A stretch of 64,000 bases of DNA from Bryobacteraceae bacterium (GTDB taxonomy: Bacteria; Acidobacteriota; Terriglobia; Bryobacterales; Bryobacteraceae). Both the position numbers and the translations under genes were made by a program. This document shows positions 40,993-49,727 of the stretch, piece after piece. Position 1 is the first letter of the stretch, and each line of letters opens with the position of its first letter. Where the stretch lies: the NCBI GenBank assembly GCA_023384675.1, contig JAHDVK010000021.1:1-64000 (forward strand), read 5' to 3'. Below the pieces are notes generated by a model that saw only the letters and a list, made by a program, of their open reading frames with translations, searched no databases and was not told where the DNA came from.

Positions 40993-42013
40993 AGCGCAGG
41001 AAGTTCTCGCCGTAAATTTGCCGGATTTCGCGCTCGGAATAGCCTTTTTCGAGCAGTTTTCGCGTCAAATTCGGGAATTTTGACACATCCTCGAGGCCCG
41101 TGGGCGCGCAGTCGATACCGTCGAAATCGCTCCCCAGCCCGATCGCCTCCACCCCCGCGATCCGCTTGATGTGATCGATGTGCCGCACCACATCGTCGAT
41201 CGACGCCTGCGTTTTCGGCCGCCCCAGCAGGAACTGGCAGTAGAAGTTCACCATGATCACGCCGCCGCCCTTCGCAATCCCGCGAATCTGCTCGTCCGTG
41301 AGGTTGCGCGGCACGTTCGCCAGCGCGCGGCAGGAACTGTGCGAAGCGAACACCGGCGCGCGCGTCGCCGCCAGCGTATCGGCCAGCGTGCGGTCGGAGA
41401 TGTGCGAAACGTCGATCATCATCCCGAGCCGGTTCATCTCCGCCACCACGGAGCGGCCGAAATCACTCAACCCCTGCTGGCCGACCTCACCCGAACTGCC
41501 CGCCCAACTCAGGTGGCGCGTGTGCGTGAAGCTCAGGTAGCGCGCGCCCAGGTTGTAGAACTGCCGCAGCAGGCGCAGGTCCTCCTCGATGGCGTGACCG
41601 CCTTCGATGCCGATCAGCGCGGCGATGCGCCCCTCGCGGCGCGCCTGTTCGATGTCCGCGGCGCTCAGCGCCAGCAGGAAGTCGCGCGGATTCTTCCCCA
41701 CGATGTCGTGGCGGATGGTGTCGATCATCTGCAGGGCGCGCTGGGCGCTCTGGTTCGAATCCATGTAGTTCACCGCGACATAGGCGGCGAAGAACTGCGC
41801 GCCGATGCCGCCCTGCCGCATCCGCGCGATGTCGGTATGGCCTTCGGCGGTGGGTCGGGCAATGTCGAAGCCGCGCACGGTCTTGCTGGTGACGTCGTTA
41901 TGGCCGTCAATGATCAGAGCGGAGCGGTGGACGCGCAGCACCTCCTCCTCGGCGACCGTACGGACCTGCGCGCCCGCGGCGGCGGCGGCAAGAAGGAGCA
42001 ACGCTATTTTCAT
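40955..42013 (-). CDS. Exported membrane dipeptidase (peptidase family M19)
   Basis: M19 enzymes hydrolyse dipeptides with a binuclear zinc site. The 352-residue protein has a signal peptide (MKIALLLLAAAAAGAQ). The expected metal ligands are present: H38-x-D40 (IDGHND), the Glu in GIEGGHAIEED, and His residues in LSFTHTRHLSW and IDVSHISD. A conserved SHSSCRALANVPRNLTDEQ segment and DFDGI near the end support the family. An upstream ATG at 42028 is less likely because the signal peptide starts at 42013. It may recycle peptides from the periplasm. Confidence 0.9.
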   Translation of the reverse strand: MKIALLLLAAAAAGAQVRTVAEEEVLRVHRSALIIDGHNDVTSKTVRGFDIARPTAEGHTDIARMRQGGIGAQFFAAYVAVNYMDSNQSAQRALQMIDTIRHDIVGKNPRDFLLALSAADIEQARREGRIAALIGIEGGHAIEEDLRLLRQFYNLGARYLSFTHTRHLSWAGSSGEVGQQGLSDFGRSVVAEMNRLGMMIDVSHISDRTLADTLAATRAPVFASHSSCRALANVPRNLTDEQIRGIAKGGGVIMVNFYCQFLLGRPKTQASIDDVVRHIDHIKRIAGVEAIGLGSDFDGIDCAPTGLEDVSKFPNLTRKLLEKGYSEREIRQIYGENFLRFMRSVEQAAESR

Positions 42014-42063
42014 CGGCAATTCTGCCATCGTAGCGCGAAAAACCCGCTATGATGAGAGTCCGC

Positions 42064-42807
42064 ATGAGGCGAAGGGACGCGCTGATCTGCCTTGCCGGGC
42101 TGACGCCCCGCGCAGGCTTAAGCCTGCCCTACCCGGATCGTCCCCTGGCGCTGACGGACAGCTACGGCGACGGACTGCCGGACTACCTGCGCCTGCGCGA
42201 GCGCGCCGACCAGGAAACGTTCCGCCGTTGGACGGTTTGGCTGGCCGAAGCGCTCTACCTCTCCCAACCCGCGCTGCCGCCCGATGTGGTGGATTGCGCC
42301 GCGCTGCTGCGCTTCTGCTACCGCGAGGCCCTGCGCCGGCACGACGCCGCCTGGATGCGCGAAATGGGCCTGCCGGAACTGCCGCCGCTCGGCGACGTCC
42401 GCCAGTACAACTTCCCCGTGCCGCGCCTGCGCGACCGCATTTTCCGGGTCCGCGCGGGCGCGTTTCGCGAATCCGACCTCGCCGACGGCGCATTCCGCGC
42501 CTTCGCCGACGCCGAACACCTGATGCGGCGTAACGCCCACATGCTCGGCCGCCAAATCAACGGCGCGCTGCCCGGCGATCTCCTGTTTTATCATCAGCTT
42601 ACGGAACGAATGCCGTACCATTCCATGGTCTGGACGGGCGGCGCCGCCATTTATCACACCGGCCCCGCAAGCGGCTCCAAAGGCGAAATCCGCCGCCTGG
42701 AGCTGGCCGAACTGATGAACCATCCCGAGCCGCGCTGGCGCCCGCAGCCCGGCAATCCGAATTTCCTGGGCGTGTACCGCTGGAACCTGTTGCGAGACCC
42801 CTCATGA
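42064..42807 (+). CDS. DUF1175 (YfaT-like) exported protein
   Basis: The 247-residue protein belongs to the family of E. coli YfaT, whose gene neighbours the alpha-2-macroglobulin gene yfaS, exactly as here. Family features are GDGLPDYLRLRERADQETFRRW, VVDCAALLRFCYREALRRHD and GALPGDLLFYH with a following PYHSMVW. A Cys (VDCAALL) and His residues give it an NlpC/P60-like look. Starts at 42049, 42052 and 42064 are possible; 42064 has GAGAG at good spacing and gives the leader RRRDALICLAGL. The leader region contains a REP-like palindrome (42096-42131). The stop overlaps the next ATG. Confidence 0.8.
   Translation: MRRRDALICLAGLTPRAGLSLPYPDRPLALTDSYGDGLPDYLRLRERADQETFRRWTVWLAEALYLSQPALPPDVVDCAALLRFCYREALRRHDAAWMREMGLPELPPLGDVRQYNFPVPRLRDRIFRVRAGAFRESDLADGAFRAFADAEHLMRRNAHMLGRQINGALPGDLLFYHQLTERMPYHSMVWTGGAAIYHTGPASGSKGEIRRLELAELMNHPEPRWRPQPGNPNFLGVYRWNLLRDPS
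42096..42131 (+). repeat. REP-like palindromic element, copy B, inside the DUF1175 leader
   Basis: The element contains the 16-bp perfect palindrome at 42112-42127 (GCAGGCTT/AAGCCTGC) preceded by CTGACGCCCCGC. It matches copy A at 34922-34959 in inverse orientation. Stem bases differ as a compensated pair (G-C in A, A-T in B). It encodes residues of the exported leader (TPRAGLSLPY). Confidence 0.65.
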
Positions 42808-45800
42808 TGCATCCCCGCCGCTTTGCCATTCCCCTCGCCGTGCTGCTCATGGGCGCGCTGGCCGCCCCGGCGCAGCGGGCCGAAGCCGAGGTCTACTTTT
42901 CCCTCAGCACGGACCGCCCCGTGCGGCCGGGCGAGACGTCGCGGGTGCAGGTGCGGGCGCAGGGCGTGGACCGGCTCCAGTTCCGGCTCTACCGGGTCAA
43001 CGATCCGGTGAAGTTTTTCCTGCAACTCGATAACCCGCATCAGTTTGGCGCCGCGGCGAGCCCGCGTCCGGAGATCGAGATCACTCCTCTGGAGCGTTTC
43101 GCGGCATGGAAGAACCGGCTGCGCACCCGGGTCCGCGAGTTGGCCCGGCGGCAGTTCTCCGCGGGCAGCCGCTCGGCGATTCGCGCGAAATACCTCGCCC
43201 CGAAAGCCTCTTCCCTGCCCCCATCCGCACCCGGCGCAGCCAGCGAGTATGCCGCCATTCCGCTGCTGAACCCGCAGCAGGTGGTACGCGTGTGGGAGCA
43301 GCCCGTGCGGGCGCGCAACCGGTGGGAAAGCGTCACGGTGCCGGTGGAAGTGGACCGCGCGGGCCTGTACGTGATCGAAGCCACGGACGGCAAGAAACAG
43401 GCGTACACGATCATCTCGGCGACGGACCTGGCGGTGATCTCGAAGGCGCAGGCGGGGCAGGTGCAGGTGCGAGTGGTGCGGCGGGACACCGGCGCCCCGG
43501 TGGCCGGCGCGGCGCTGCTGGCGGCGGTGGCCGGAACGGGCGGAAAGACGCCGCCGAGCGAGGCGAAGACCGATCCGGACGGCTTCGCGCTCATCGTCCC
43601 CGAAAAGATGGAGATGGGCCAACTGCTGCTGATGGCGCGCCACGAGGGCGACTTCGCGGTGGCGACGAAAGGCTCGTGGGGCTTCAGCCGGCCGGAGCGC
43701 GAATTGCGCGGCTATGTCTACAGCGACCGCCCGGTGTACCGGCCCGGCCACACCGTCCATTTGAAGTCGATTCTGCGCGACGCGACGCTGCGGGGCTACA
43801 GCGTGCGGCGCGGCGCGGCGCAGGTGCAGATCCAGAACCCCGAGGGCGCGGCCGTTCTGACCCGCGCCGTGACGCTGAACGAGATGGGCACGGCGGCGGT
43901 GGATTTCGAAGTGCCCGCGGCGGCGCCGCTCGGCTATTACAGCGTGGATGTGCGAGCGGGCGAAGATGCGGTCTCGGGCGGCTTTCACGTCGAGGAGTAC
44001 CGCAAGCCCGATTACGAAGTGCGCGTCAACGCCAGCCAGAACCGCCTGGTGATGGGCGGTGATAACAGACTCACCGTGCGCGCGCGCTATTACTACGGCG
44101 AGCCGGTGGCGGGCGCGAAGCTCACCTATGCGGTCCACCGCAGCCGCTACTGGCTGCCCTGGTACGACATGGACGAACTGGACGACAGCGGCGACGGGGA
44201 TGAATACTACGGCGGCGAACAGGTGGCCGAGGGCGAAGGCCGGCTCAACGCCGACGGCGAGTTCGTGCTGCCCTACGCCGTGCCCGAAAGCGAGTACGAC
44301 CAGCGCTATCGCGTCGAAGCGCGCGTGACGGACGAAAGCGGGCGCGAGATATCGGGCGCGGGCGCTTTCGTTGCTACGCGCGGCGAGTTCTTCGTGTACG
44401 CGCAGGCGGCGCGATGGGTGGTGAAACCCGGAGAAAATGCGCAATTTGACGTCGAAACGCGCGATTATGACGGCAAATTCGTGCCGAATGTGACGTTTCG
44501 CGCGGATTTGGTGCGCTACCAGTGGGACAACCGCCAGCAGCGCCCGGTGGTCGCCAGCGCCGCGGGCACCACAGGCGCGGACGGGCGCGGGTCCATCTCG
44601 TTGACCCCGCCCGAAGGCGGCAGCTATCAGGTGCGGGTATTCGCCCGGGCGCAGAGCGGGAGGCAGATCGAAGGTTCGGCGTGGCTCTGGGTGGAAGGCA
44701 GCGGCGGCTGGGGGGGCATGTCGCAGCGCGTGCAGATCATTCCGGACCAGCGCTCGTACAAGCCCGGCGACAAGGCGCGGCTGCTGATCGCGACGGGCGT
44801 GCCGGAGTCGCATGCGTGGGTGTCGATCGAATCGCAGGGCGTGCATTGGGCGAAGTTCGTTCACTTGCGGGGTCCGGCGGAGACGATTGAAGTGCCGGTG
44901 GAGGCGAATTGGGCGCCGAACGTGTTCGCCGAGGTGGTCTTCATCCACAACGACACGCTTTACCGGGGGTCGCGGAATTTGAAAGTCCCGCCGGTGGAGA
45001 AGCAGATTCAGGTGGCGGTGACCAGCGACCGCGAGCAGTATCAGCCCGGCGAACCGGCCACGTTCCAGATCGAAGCGAAGGACCATCAAGGGCGGCCCGT
45101 GGAAGGCGAATTCAGCCTGGGCGTGGTGGACGAGGCGATCTACGCCGTGAGGCGCGAGGCGCAGCCCGACATCACGCGCGTATTCCATGGCCCGCGCTGG
45201 CGCGCGGTGCAGACCGATTCGTCGCTCTATTTCTACTTCTATGGCGAAGCGGGCAAGCGGCGGATGGAGCTGGTGCGGTTAAGCGCATCGAAAGCCTTCG
45301 CGCAGATGAAGCCCGAACGGCTGGTGGAGCCGAAGATCCGCAAGGAGTTTCCGGACACGGCGTTCTGGGCGGCGTATTTGCGGACCAATGCGCAGGGGCG
45401 CGCCACGGCGCGCGTGACGTTCCCGGATTCGCTCACCACCTGGCGCGCGACCGCGCGCGGCATCACCGCGGATACGAAAGTGGGGCAAGCGCTGCACCGG
45501 ACCATTGTCAGAAAGAACCTGTTGCTGACCATCGCCGCGCCTCGGTTTTTGACCGAGGGCGATGAGGTGACGATCCCCGTCATCGTGCGCAATTATCTGG
45601 AGTCGGCGGCGAAGGTACGCGTGTCGATGGATGCGCCCGCGCTCACGCTGGTGGACGGCGGCACAAAGGAAGTGGAGGTGCCGAGCCGGGGCGAGGCGCG
45701 CGTGGACTACCGCTACAAGACGCCCGCGGGCCTGGCGCGCGCGACGCTGCTGGCCAGCGCGCTGACCACCAAGGAATCGGATGCGATGGAGCTGACGCTG

Positions 45801-47438
45801 CCCGTCGAGCCTGACGGAGTGAAATGGCGCGAAGTGAAGCAGGGGGCGTTGCGCGGCGTCGAGCCGCAGACGGCGGCGGGCGCGTTTCCGGCCGATTCCC
45901 TGCCGCATGCGCGGTCGCTGGAAATTCAGGTGACGCCGTCGGTGGCAGGCGCGCTGTTCGGGGCGCTCGAATACCTGGCGGGCTACCCGTATGGCTGCGT
46001 GGAGCAGACCATGTCGCGCTTTCTGCCGAGCGTGGTGGTGAGCCAGGCGTTCGAAGCGCTGAAGCTGCCGCCGCCGGAAAATCCCGAGGAACTGCGCAAG
46101 AAAGTGACCGCGGGTCTGGACCGGCTGTACAACTTCCAGCACGAGGACGGCGGCTGGGGCTGGTGGCAGAACGATGAGAGCGACGGGTTCATGACCGCCT
46201 ATGTCGCCGCGGGCATTCAGCAGGCGGCGCTGGCGGGCTACCGCGTGAACGCGTACCGGGTGCGGCTGGCTTCGCTGCGGCTCACGGAGATGCTGGCGAA
46301 TCCGCGGAGCGATCGTCACCCGGACCTGCCGGCGTGGCAATTGTATGCGCTGGCGGAACTGGGCGAAGCGAAGCCCGAACAGTTCAATGCGGTGTGGAGC
46401 GGGCGCGAGCGCTGGTCGCCCTTAGGCTGGGCGCTGGCCGGGCTGGCGGCGCACCGGATGAAGGACGGGGAACGGGCGCTGGAGGCCGCGCGCAAGCTGG
46501 AAGCGCTGGCGCGGCGCGAAGGCGGCGAAGCCTGGTGGACCGCCGAGCGCGACCTGATGCTCGATTTCGATCAGAATGCGACGCCGGAAGCGACGGCGTT
46601 CGCCCTGCGGCTGTTGGCGGCGCTCGGCCGCGAGCCGGAGTTGCAAGCGGCCGCGGCACAGTGGCTGGTGGCGCACCGCAACGAGGGTCCGTATTGGTCA
46701 TCGACCAAGCAAACGGCGCTGGTGGTGTTCGGGCTGACGCCGTATCTGGAGCGCAGCGGCGAGTTGAACGCGGAGTCGGCGTTGACGGTGACGGTGAACG
46801 GGCGCGAAGTGCTGCGGCGGCGCTTCACGAAGGCCGATGCGCTGTGGCCCGAGCCGCTGACGGTGCGGTTGACGGGCGAGGAAGCGGGCGCGCGCTATCA
46901 GGTGCGGTTCGAGAAACAGGGCGAAGGCCGGGTGTACTGGTCGGTGCGTGAGGAGTCGCGGCGGCCGGGCGGCGGGATGGTGGCGCCCGAGGATTGGAAG
47001 ATGCGGGTGACGCGCGAGTACTTCCGGATGCGTCCGGAACGGCGCGATGGGCGGATCGTGTATACGATGGAGCCGCTGGAAGGTCCGGCGCGCACGGGCG
47101 AGTTGGTGGCGGTGCGGCTGACGGCGCAGGGCGCGGACCAGCGCTATGTGCTGGTGGAGGACCCGATACCGGCGGGCGCGGAACTGGTCCAGAACGATGC
47201 GATGTACGAGTTCGGCGAAAGGCCGCGCTGGTGGAGCTGGTGGGGCGAGAGGCGCGAGCTGCGCGACAACCGGATCACGTATTTTCCCACTTTTTTGCCT
47301 TCCGGAGGCGAAAATTACACGTATTTGATGCGATTTACGAACAAGGGCGTGTATCGCGTGCCCCCCGCGCGGGTGGAGCCGATGTACCGCCCCGGCTACG
47401 TAAGCGCAAGCGAAGCGAAGGTGATCGAGGTCCAATGA
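42804..47438 (+). CDS. Bacterial alpha-2-macroglobulin with intact thioester
   Basis: These large periplasmic proteins trap proteases; on bait cleavage an internal thioester links to the attacker. The 1544-residue protein has a signal peptide, early MG domains with GYVYSDRPVYRPGHTVHLKSILRD (about 305-328), and the segment WAAYLRTNAQGRATARVTFPDSLTTWRATARG. The thioester motif G-C1065-V-E-Q lies in YPYGCVEQTMSRFLPS. An alpha/alpha toroid follows, and it ends in a C-terminal receptor-like region. Length equals that of E. coli YfaS. The ATG overlaps the DUF1175 stop, and its own stop overlaps the next gene. It is not next to pbpC. Confidence 0.95.
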   Translation: MMHPRRFAIPLAVLLMGALAAPAQRAEAEVYFSLSTDRPVRPGETSRVQVRAQGVDRLQFRLYRVNDPVKFFLQLDNPHQFGAAASPRPEIEITPLERFAAWKNRLRTRVRELARRQFSAGSRSAIRAKYLAPKASSLPPSAPGAASEYAAIPLLNPQQVVRVWEQPVRARNRWESVTVPVEVDRAGLYVIEATDGKKQAYTIISATDLAVISKAQAGQVQVRVVRRDTGAPVAGAALLAAVAGTGGKTPPSEAKTDPDGFALIVPEKMEMGQLLLMARHEGDFAVATKGSWGFSRPERELRGYVYSDRPVYRPGHTVHLKSILRDATLRGYSVRRGAAQVQIQNPEGAAVLTRAVTLNEMGTAAVDFEVPAAAPLGYYSVDVRAGEDAVSGGFHVEEYRKPDYEVRVNASQNRLVMGGDNRLTVRARYYYGEPVAGAKLTYAVHRSRYWLPWYDMDELDDSGDGDEYYGGEQVAEGEGRLNADGEFVLPYAVPESEYDQRYRVEARVTDESGREISGAGAFVATRGEFFVYAQAARWVVKPGENAQFDVETRDYDGKFVPNVTFRADLVRYQWDNRQQRPVVASAAGTTGADGRGSISLTPPEGGSYQVRVFARAQSGRQIEGSAWLWVEGSGGWGGMSQRVQIIPDQRSYKPGDKARLLIATGVPESHAWVSIESQGVHWAKFVHLRGPAETIEVPVEANWAPNVFAEVVFIHNDTLYRGSRNLKVPPVEKQIQVAVTSDREQYQPGEPATFQIEAKDHQGRPVEGEFSLGVVDEAIYAVRREAQPDITRVFHGPRWRAVQTDSSLYFYFYGEAGKRRMELVRLSASKAFAQMKPERLVEPKIRKEFPDTAFWAAYLRTNAQGRATARVTFPDSLTTWRATARGITADTKVGQALHRTIVRKNLLLTIAAPRFLTEGDEVTIPVIVRNYLESAAKVRVSMDAPALTLVDGGTKEVEVPSRGEARVDYRYKTPAGLARATLLASALTTKESDAMELTLPVEPDGVKWREVKQGALRGVEPQTAAGAFPADSLPHARSLEIQVTPSVAGALFGALEYLAGYPYGCVEQTMSRFLPSVVVSQAFEALKLPPPENPEELRKKVTAGLDRLYNFQHEDGGWGWWQNDESDGFMTAYVAAGIQQAALAGYRVNAYRVRLASLRLTEMLANPRSDRHPDLPAWQLYALAELGEAKPEQFNAVWSGRERWSPLGWALAGLAAHRMKDGERALEAARKLEALARREGGEAWWTAERDLMLDFDQNATPEATAFALRLLAALGREPELQAAAAQWLVAHRNEGPYWSSTKQTALVVFGLTPYLERSGELNAESALTVTVNGREVLRRRFTKADALWPEPLTVRLTGEEAGARYQVRFEKQGEGRVYWSVREESRRPGGGMVAPEDWKMRVTREYFRMRPERRDGRIVYTMEPLEGPARTGELVAVRLTAQGADQRYVLVEDPIPAGAELVQNDAMYEFGERPRWWSWWGERRELRDNRITYFPTFLPSGGENYTYLMRFTNKGVYRVPPARVEPMYRPGYVSASEAKVIEVQ

Positions 47439-47890
47439 TGCGGCGCATGATGGTGGAAGCAATGCGGGAAGCGTGGGCGCGTCCGAAGGCCTGGGCGGCG
47501 GGGCTGGGCCTGCTGGCGGTGTGGTGCGGGCTGGCGTGGTGGTGGCTGTCGCTGCCGGTCGCGAGCGCGCTGGACGTCGCGCTGGTGGGGTTGGTAGGCG
47601 CAGCGGCGCTGGCACTGCCGGCGTGGCTGTTCTGGCGGGCGCGACGGAACTTCAAAGTGCCGGGCGTGTGGGCGGCGCTGCCGCTGGCGGTCTTGATCGG
47701 TTTTGGAGCACCGTGGCTGCTGGTGCGGTGGGTGCCGGAGTTGCCGGGCTTCGCTGCGCAGGCGTCGAGCGCGGGGGTGCGTCTCGCGCTGGCGGCGGTG
47801 TGTTTTGTGGGCGCGTGGCTGTGGCTCGGGCGGGTGGGCGCGAAGCTGCAGGAGAGCAAGTCCAATGGAACTGACGCGTCCGTTGAATAA
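47435..47890 (+). CDS. Small membrane protein in the macroglobulin operon
   Basis: The 151-residue protein starts inside the macroglobulin stop (ATGA) and has four predicted membrane helices separated by short Arg-rich loops (about 20-38, 42-62, 72-92, 105-123). No family is recognised. Position and coupling suggest it works with the alpha-2-macroglobulin, perhaps as a membrane anchor or export partner, by inference. It overlaps the macrodomain gene by 26 bp. Confidence 0.65.
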   Translation: MMRRMMVEAMREAWARPKAWAAGLGLLAVWCGLAWWWLSLPVASALDVALVGLVGAAALALPAWLFWRARRNFKVPGVWAALPLAVLIGFGAPWLLVRWVPELPGFAAQASSAGVRLALAAVCFVGAWLWLGRVGAKLQESKSNGTDASVE

Positions 47891-48422
47891 TGGCCGGCGG
47901 ATTCGCGTGGTGGAAGGCGACATCACGCGCATTCCGGTGGATGCGATGGCGAACGCGGCGAACGCGATGCTGGCGGGGGGCGGGGGCGTGGACGGCGCGA
48001 TTCACCGCGCCGGGGGTCCGTCGCTGATGGAGGAACTGGATGCGATGCGGGCCTCGGTGGCGCCGCTGGCGGCGGGCGGAGCGGTGGCGACGGGCGCGGG
48101 CGCGCTTCCGGCGAAGTTTGTGATTCACGCGGTGGGTCCGGTGTGGGGCGGCGGCGAGGAGGGCGAGCCGGAGGAGTTGGCGTCGTGCTACCGCGAGTGC
48201 TTGCGGCTGGCGGAGGAGCGCGAGTGCCGGTCCGTGAGTTTCCCGGCCATCAGCACGGGGGTGTATGGGTATCCGAAACAGAAGGCGGCGCCGGTGGCGA
48301 TTGGGGCGGTGCTCGACTTCCTGAGCACGGAGGCGCGGAGCGTGGAAGAGGTGGTATTCGTGCTGTTCGGCGCGGAGGACTTCCGGGAGTATGCGGCGCT
48401 GCTGGGCAGTGCGCTATACTGA
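47865..48422 (+). CDS. Macrodomain protein, O-acetyl-ADP-ribose deacetylase-like
   Basis: Macrodomains of the MacroD type bind ADP-ribose and remove acetyl or ADP-ribosyl groups. The 185-residue protein has the strand VVEGDITRIPVDAMANAANAMLAGGGGVDGAIHRAGG (about 15-51), with the catalytic-site Asn and Gly loop. Further family features are AKFVIHAVGPVW and the phosphate loop SFPAISTGVYGYP (about 125-137). AGGAG lies 10 nt before the ATG at 47865. It is the last gene of the DUF1175-macroglobulin operon. Confidence 0.9.
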   Translation: MELTRPLNNGRRIRVVEGDITRIPVDAMANAANAMLAGGGGVDGAIHRAGGPSLMEELDAMRASVAPLAAGGAVATGAGALPAKFVIHAVGPVWGGGEEGEPEELASCYRECLRLAEERECRSVSFPAISTGVYGYPKQKAAPVAIGAVLDFLSTEARSVEEVVFVLFGAEDFREYAALLGSALY

Positions 48423-48488
48423 TAAGGCTTCCGGCAAAAACCCCGTTGTTTGTTTCAAACCCGTTGCGGGTACCTTTGCGCCACAAGT

Positions 48489-49727
48489 ATGTCTTATTTT
48501 GAATTACTGCGCGGCCACCGCGGACTATTAAGTTTCGGATTATTGACCGCATTTGCGTCGAGCTTCGGGCAGACGTTCTTTATCTCCCTGTTTTTGCCGG
48601 GATTTATGGATGCATTCGGCTTGAATACGGCTTCGCTGGGGGTGCTGTATTCGGTGGCCACGCTGGGTTCGGCGCTGTCGCTGCCGGCGCTGGGGGCGCG
48701 GATCGACACGGCGAGTCTGCGGCGCTACACGGTGGGGGTGACGCTGATGCTCGCGGGGGCGGCGGCGGTGGTGGCGTTCGCGCCGCACTATGTGCTGCTG
48801 GGTTTGGGGGTGCTGGGGCTGCGGCTGTTCGGGCAGGGGCTGATGGGCCACATCTCGCAGACCGTGATGGCGCGGGAGTTCGGAGCGGCGCGCGGCAAGG
48901 CGCTGGGGGTAGCGGGGCTGGGGTATCCGCTGGGCGAGGCGCTGCTGCCGATCGGCTTCGCGGTGCTGCTGCGGTTCGTGGAATGGCGGACGGCGTGGCT
49001 GGCGGTGGCGGCGTTTCTGCTGGCGGCGGTATTGCCCGCGGCATTGCGGTTATTGCGGAATACCGCGCCGGTTGCGGCGGCGCAAACGGCGGAAAAGCGA
49101 AGTGGATACAAATTCATGCTGCGCGATGCGCGGCTGGCTTTTTACTTGCCTGCAATTCTGGTGGCGCCGTTCGCGATGACGGGATTGTTCCTGTATCAGA
49201 CGGTAATTGCGCAACGGAAGGGCTGGGCGCCGGAGTGGATCGCGGCGGCGTTTGTGGTATTTGCGATCTCGCGCGCGAGTTCATCGGTGTTGATCGGACC
49301 GTGGATCGACCGGTTCACGGCGCTCCGGCTGCTGCCGGCCTATGCGCTGCCGATGGGGCTGGGGGCGCTGTTGCTGGCGGTGGTGGAAGGGCCGTGGGTG
49401 GCATTTCCGTACCTGTGCCTGATGGGTTTGACGGCGGGCTTCCACGGCAGCGTGGCCGCGGCGATGTGGGCCGAATTGTACGGACCGGAGAACGTGGGCC
49501 GGGCGAGGAGCGTGGCGTCGAGCCTGGCGGTGTTCAGCACGGCGGCGTGTCCGGCGCTGATGGGCTGGATGTTTGAACGGGGTGTTTCGCTGGACGCGAT
49601 GCTGTTTGGCGGAGCGGCGATCGTGGCGGTGGTGTCCGGGTTGGCGATGGCGCCGCAGTTCGCGGCTTATGGCGCTTCGCGGGGCATGCCGGTGGCGGGC
49701 CAGCCGAGGACGGCCGAACGGCCGTAG
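48489..49727 (+). CDS. Major facilitator superfamily transporter
   Basis: The 412-residue protein has about 12 hydrophobic helices in two six-helix halves, with the MFS-type loop between helices 2 and 3 (LGARIDTASLRRYTVG). A mirrored loop follows in the second half (LIGPWIDRFTALRLLP). The substrate cannot be told. The ATG at 48489 matches the hydrophobic start; no ribosome site is visible. A TATACT at 48415-48420 overlaps the end of the macrodomain gene and may be its -10 box. The first codons are more AT-rich than the rest. The end overlaps the convergent SpoIID-type gene by 61 bp. Confidence 0.85.
   Translation: MSYFELLRGHRGLLSFGLLTAFASSFGQTFFISLFLPGFMDAFGLNTASLGVLYSVATLGSALSLPALGARIDTASLRRYTVGVTLMLAGAAAVVAFAPHYVLLGLGVLGLRLFGQGLMGHISQTVMAREFGAARGKALGVAGLGYPLGEALLPIGFAVLLRFVEWRTAWLAVAAFLLAAVLPAALRLLRNTAPVAAAQTAEKRSGYKFMLRDARLAFYLPAILVAPFAMTGLFLYQTVIAQRKGWAPEWIAAAFVVFAISRASSSVLIGPWIDRFTALRLLPAYALPMGLGALLLAVVEGPWVAFPYLCLMGLTAGFHGSVAAAMWAELYGPENVGRARSVASSLAVFSTAACPALMGWMFERGVSLDAMLFGGAAIVAVVSGLAMAPQFAAYGASRGMPVAGQPRTAERP

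Noticed and set aside
42654-45188. Minus-strand open frame of more than 800 codons opposite the macroglobulin gene
   Set aside because: His/Arg/Ala-rich shadow translation; the sense gene has a signal peptide, thioester and operon overlaps.
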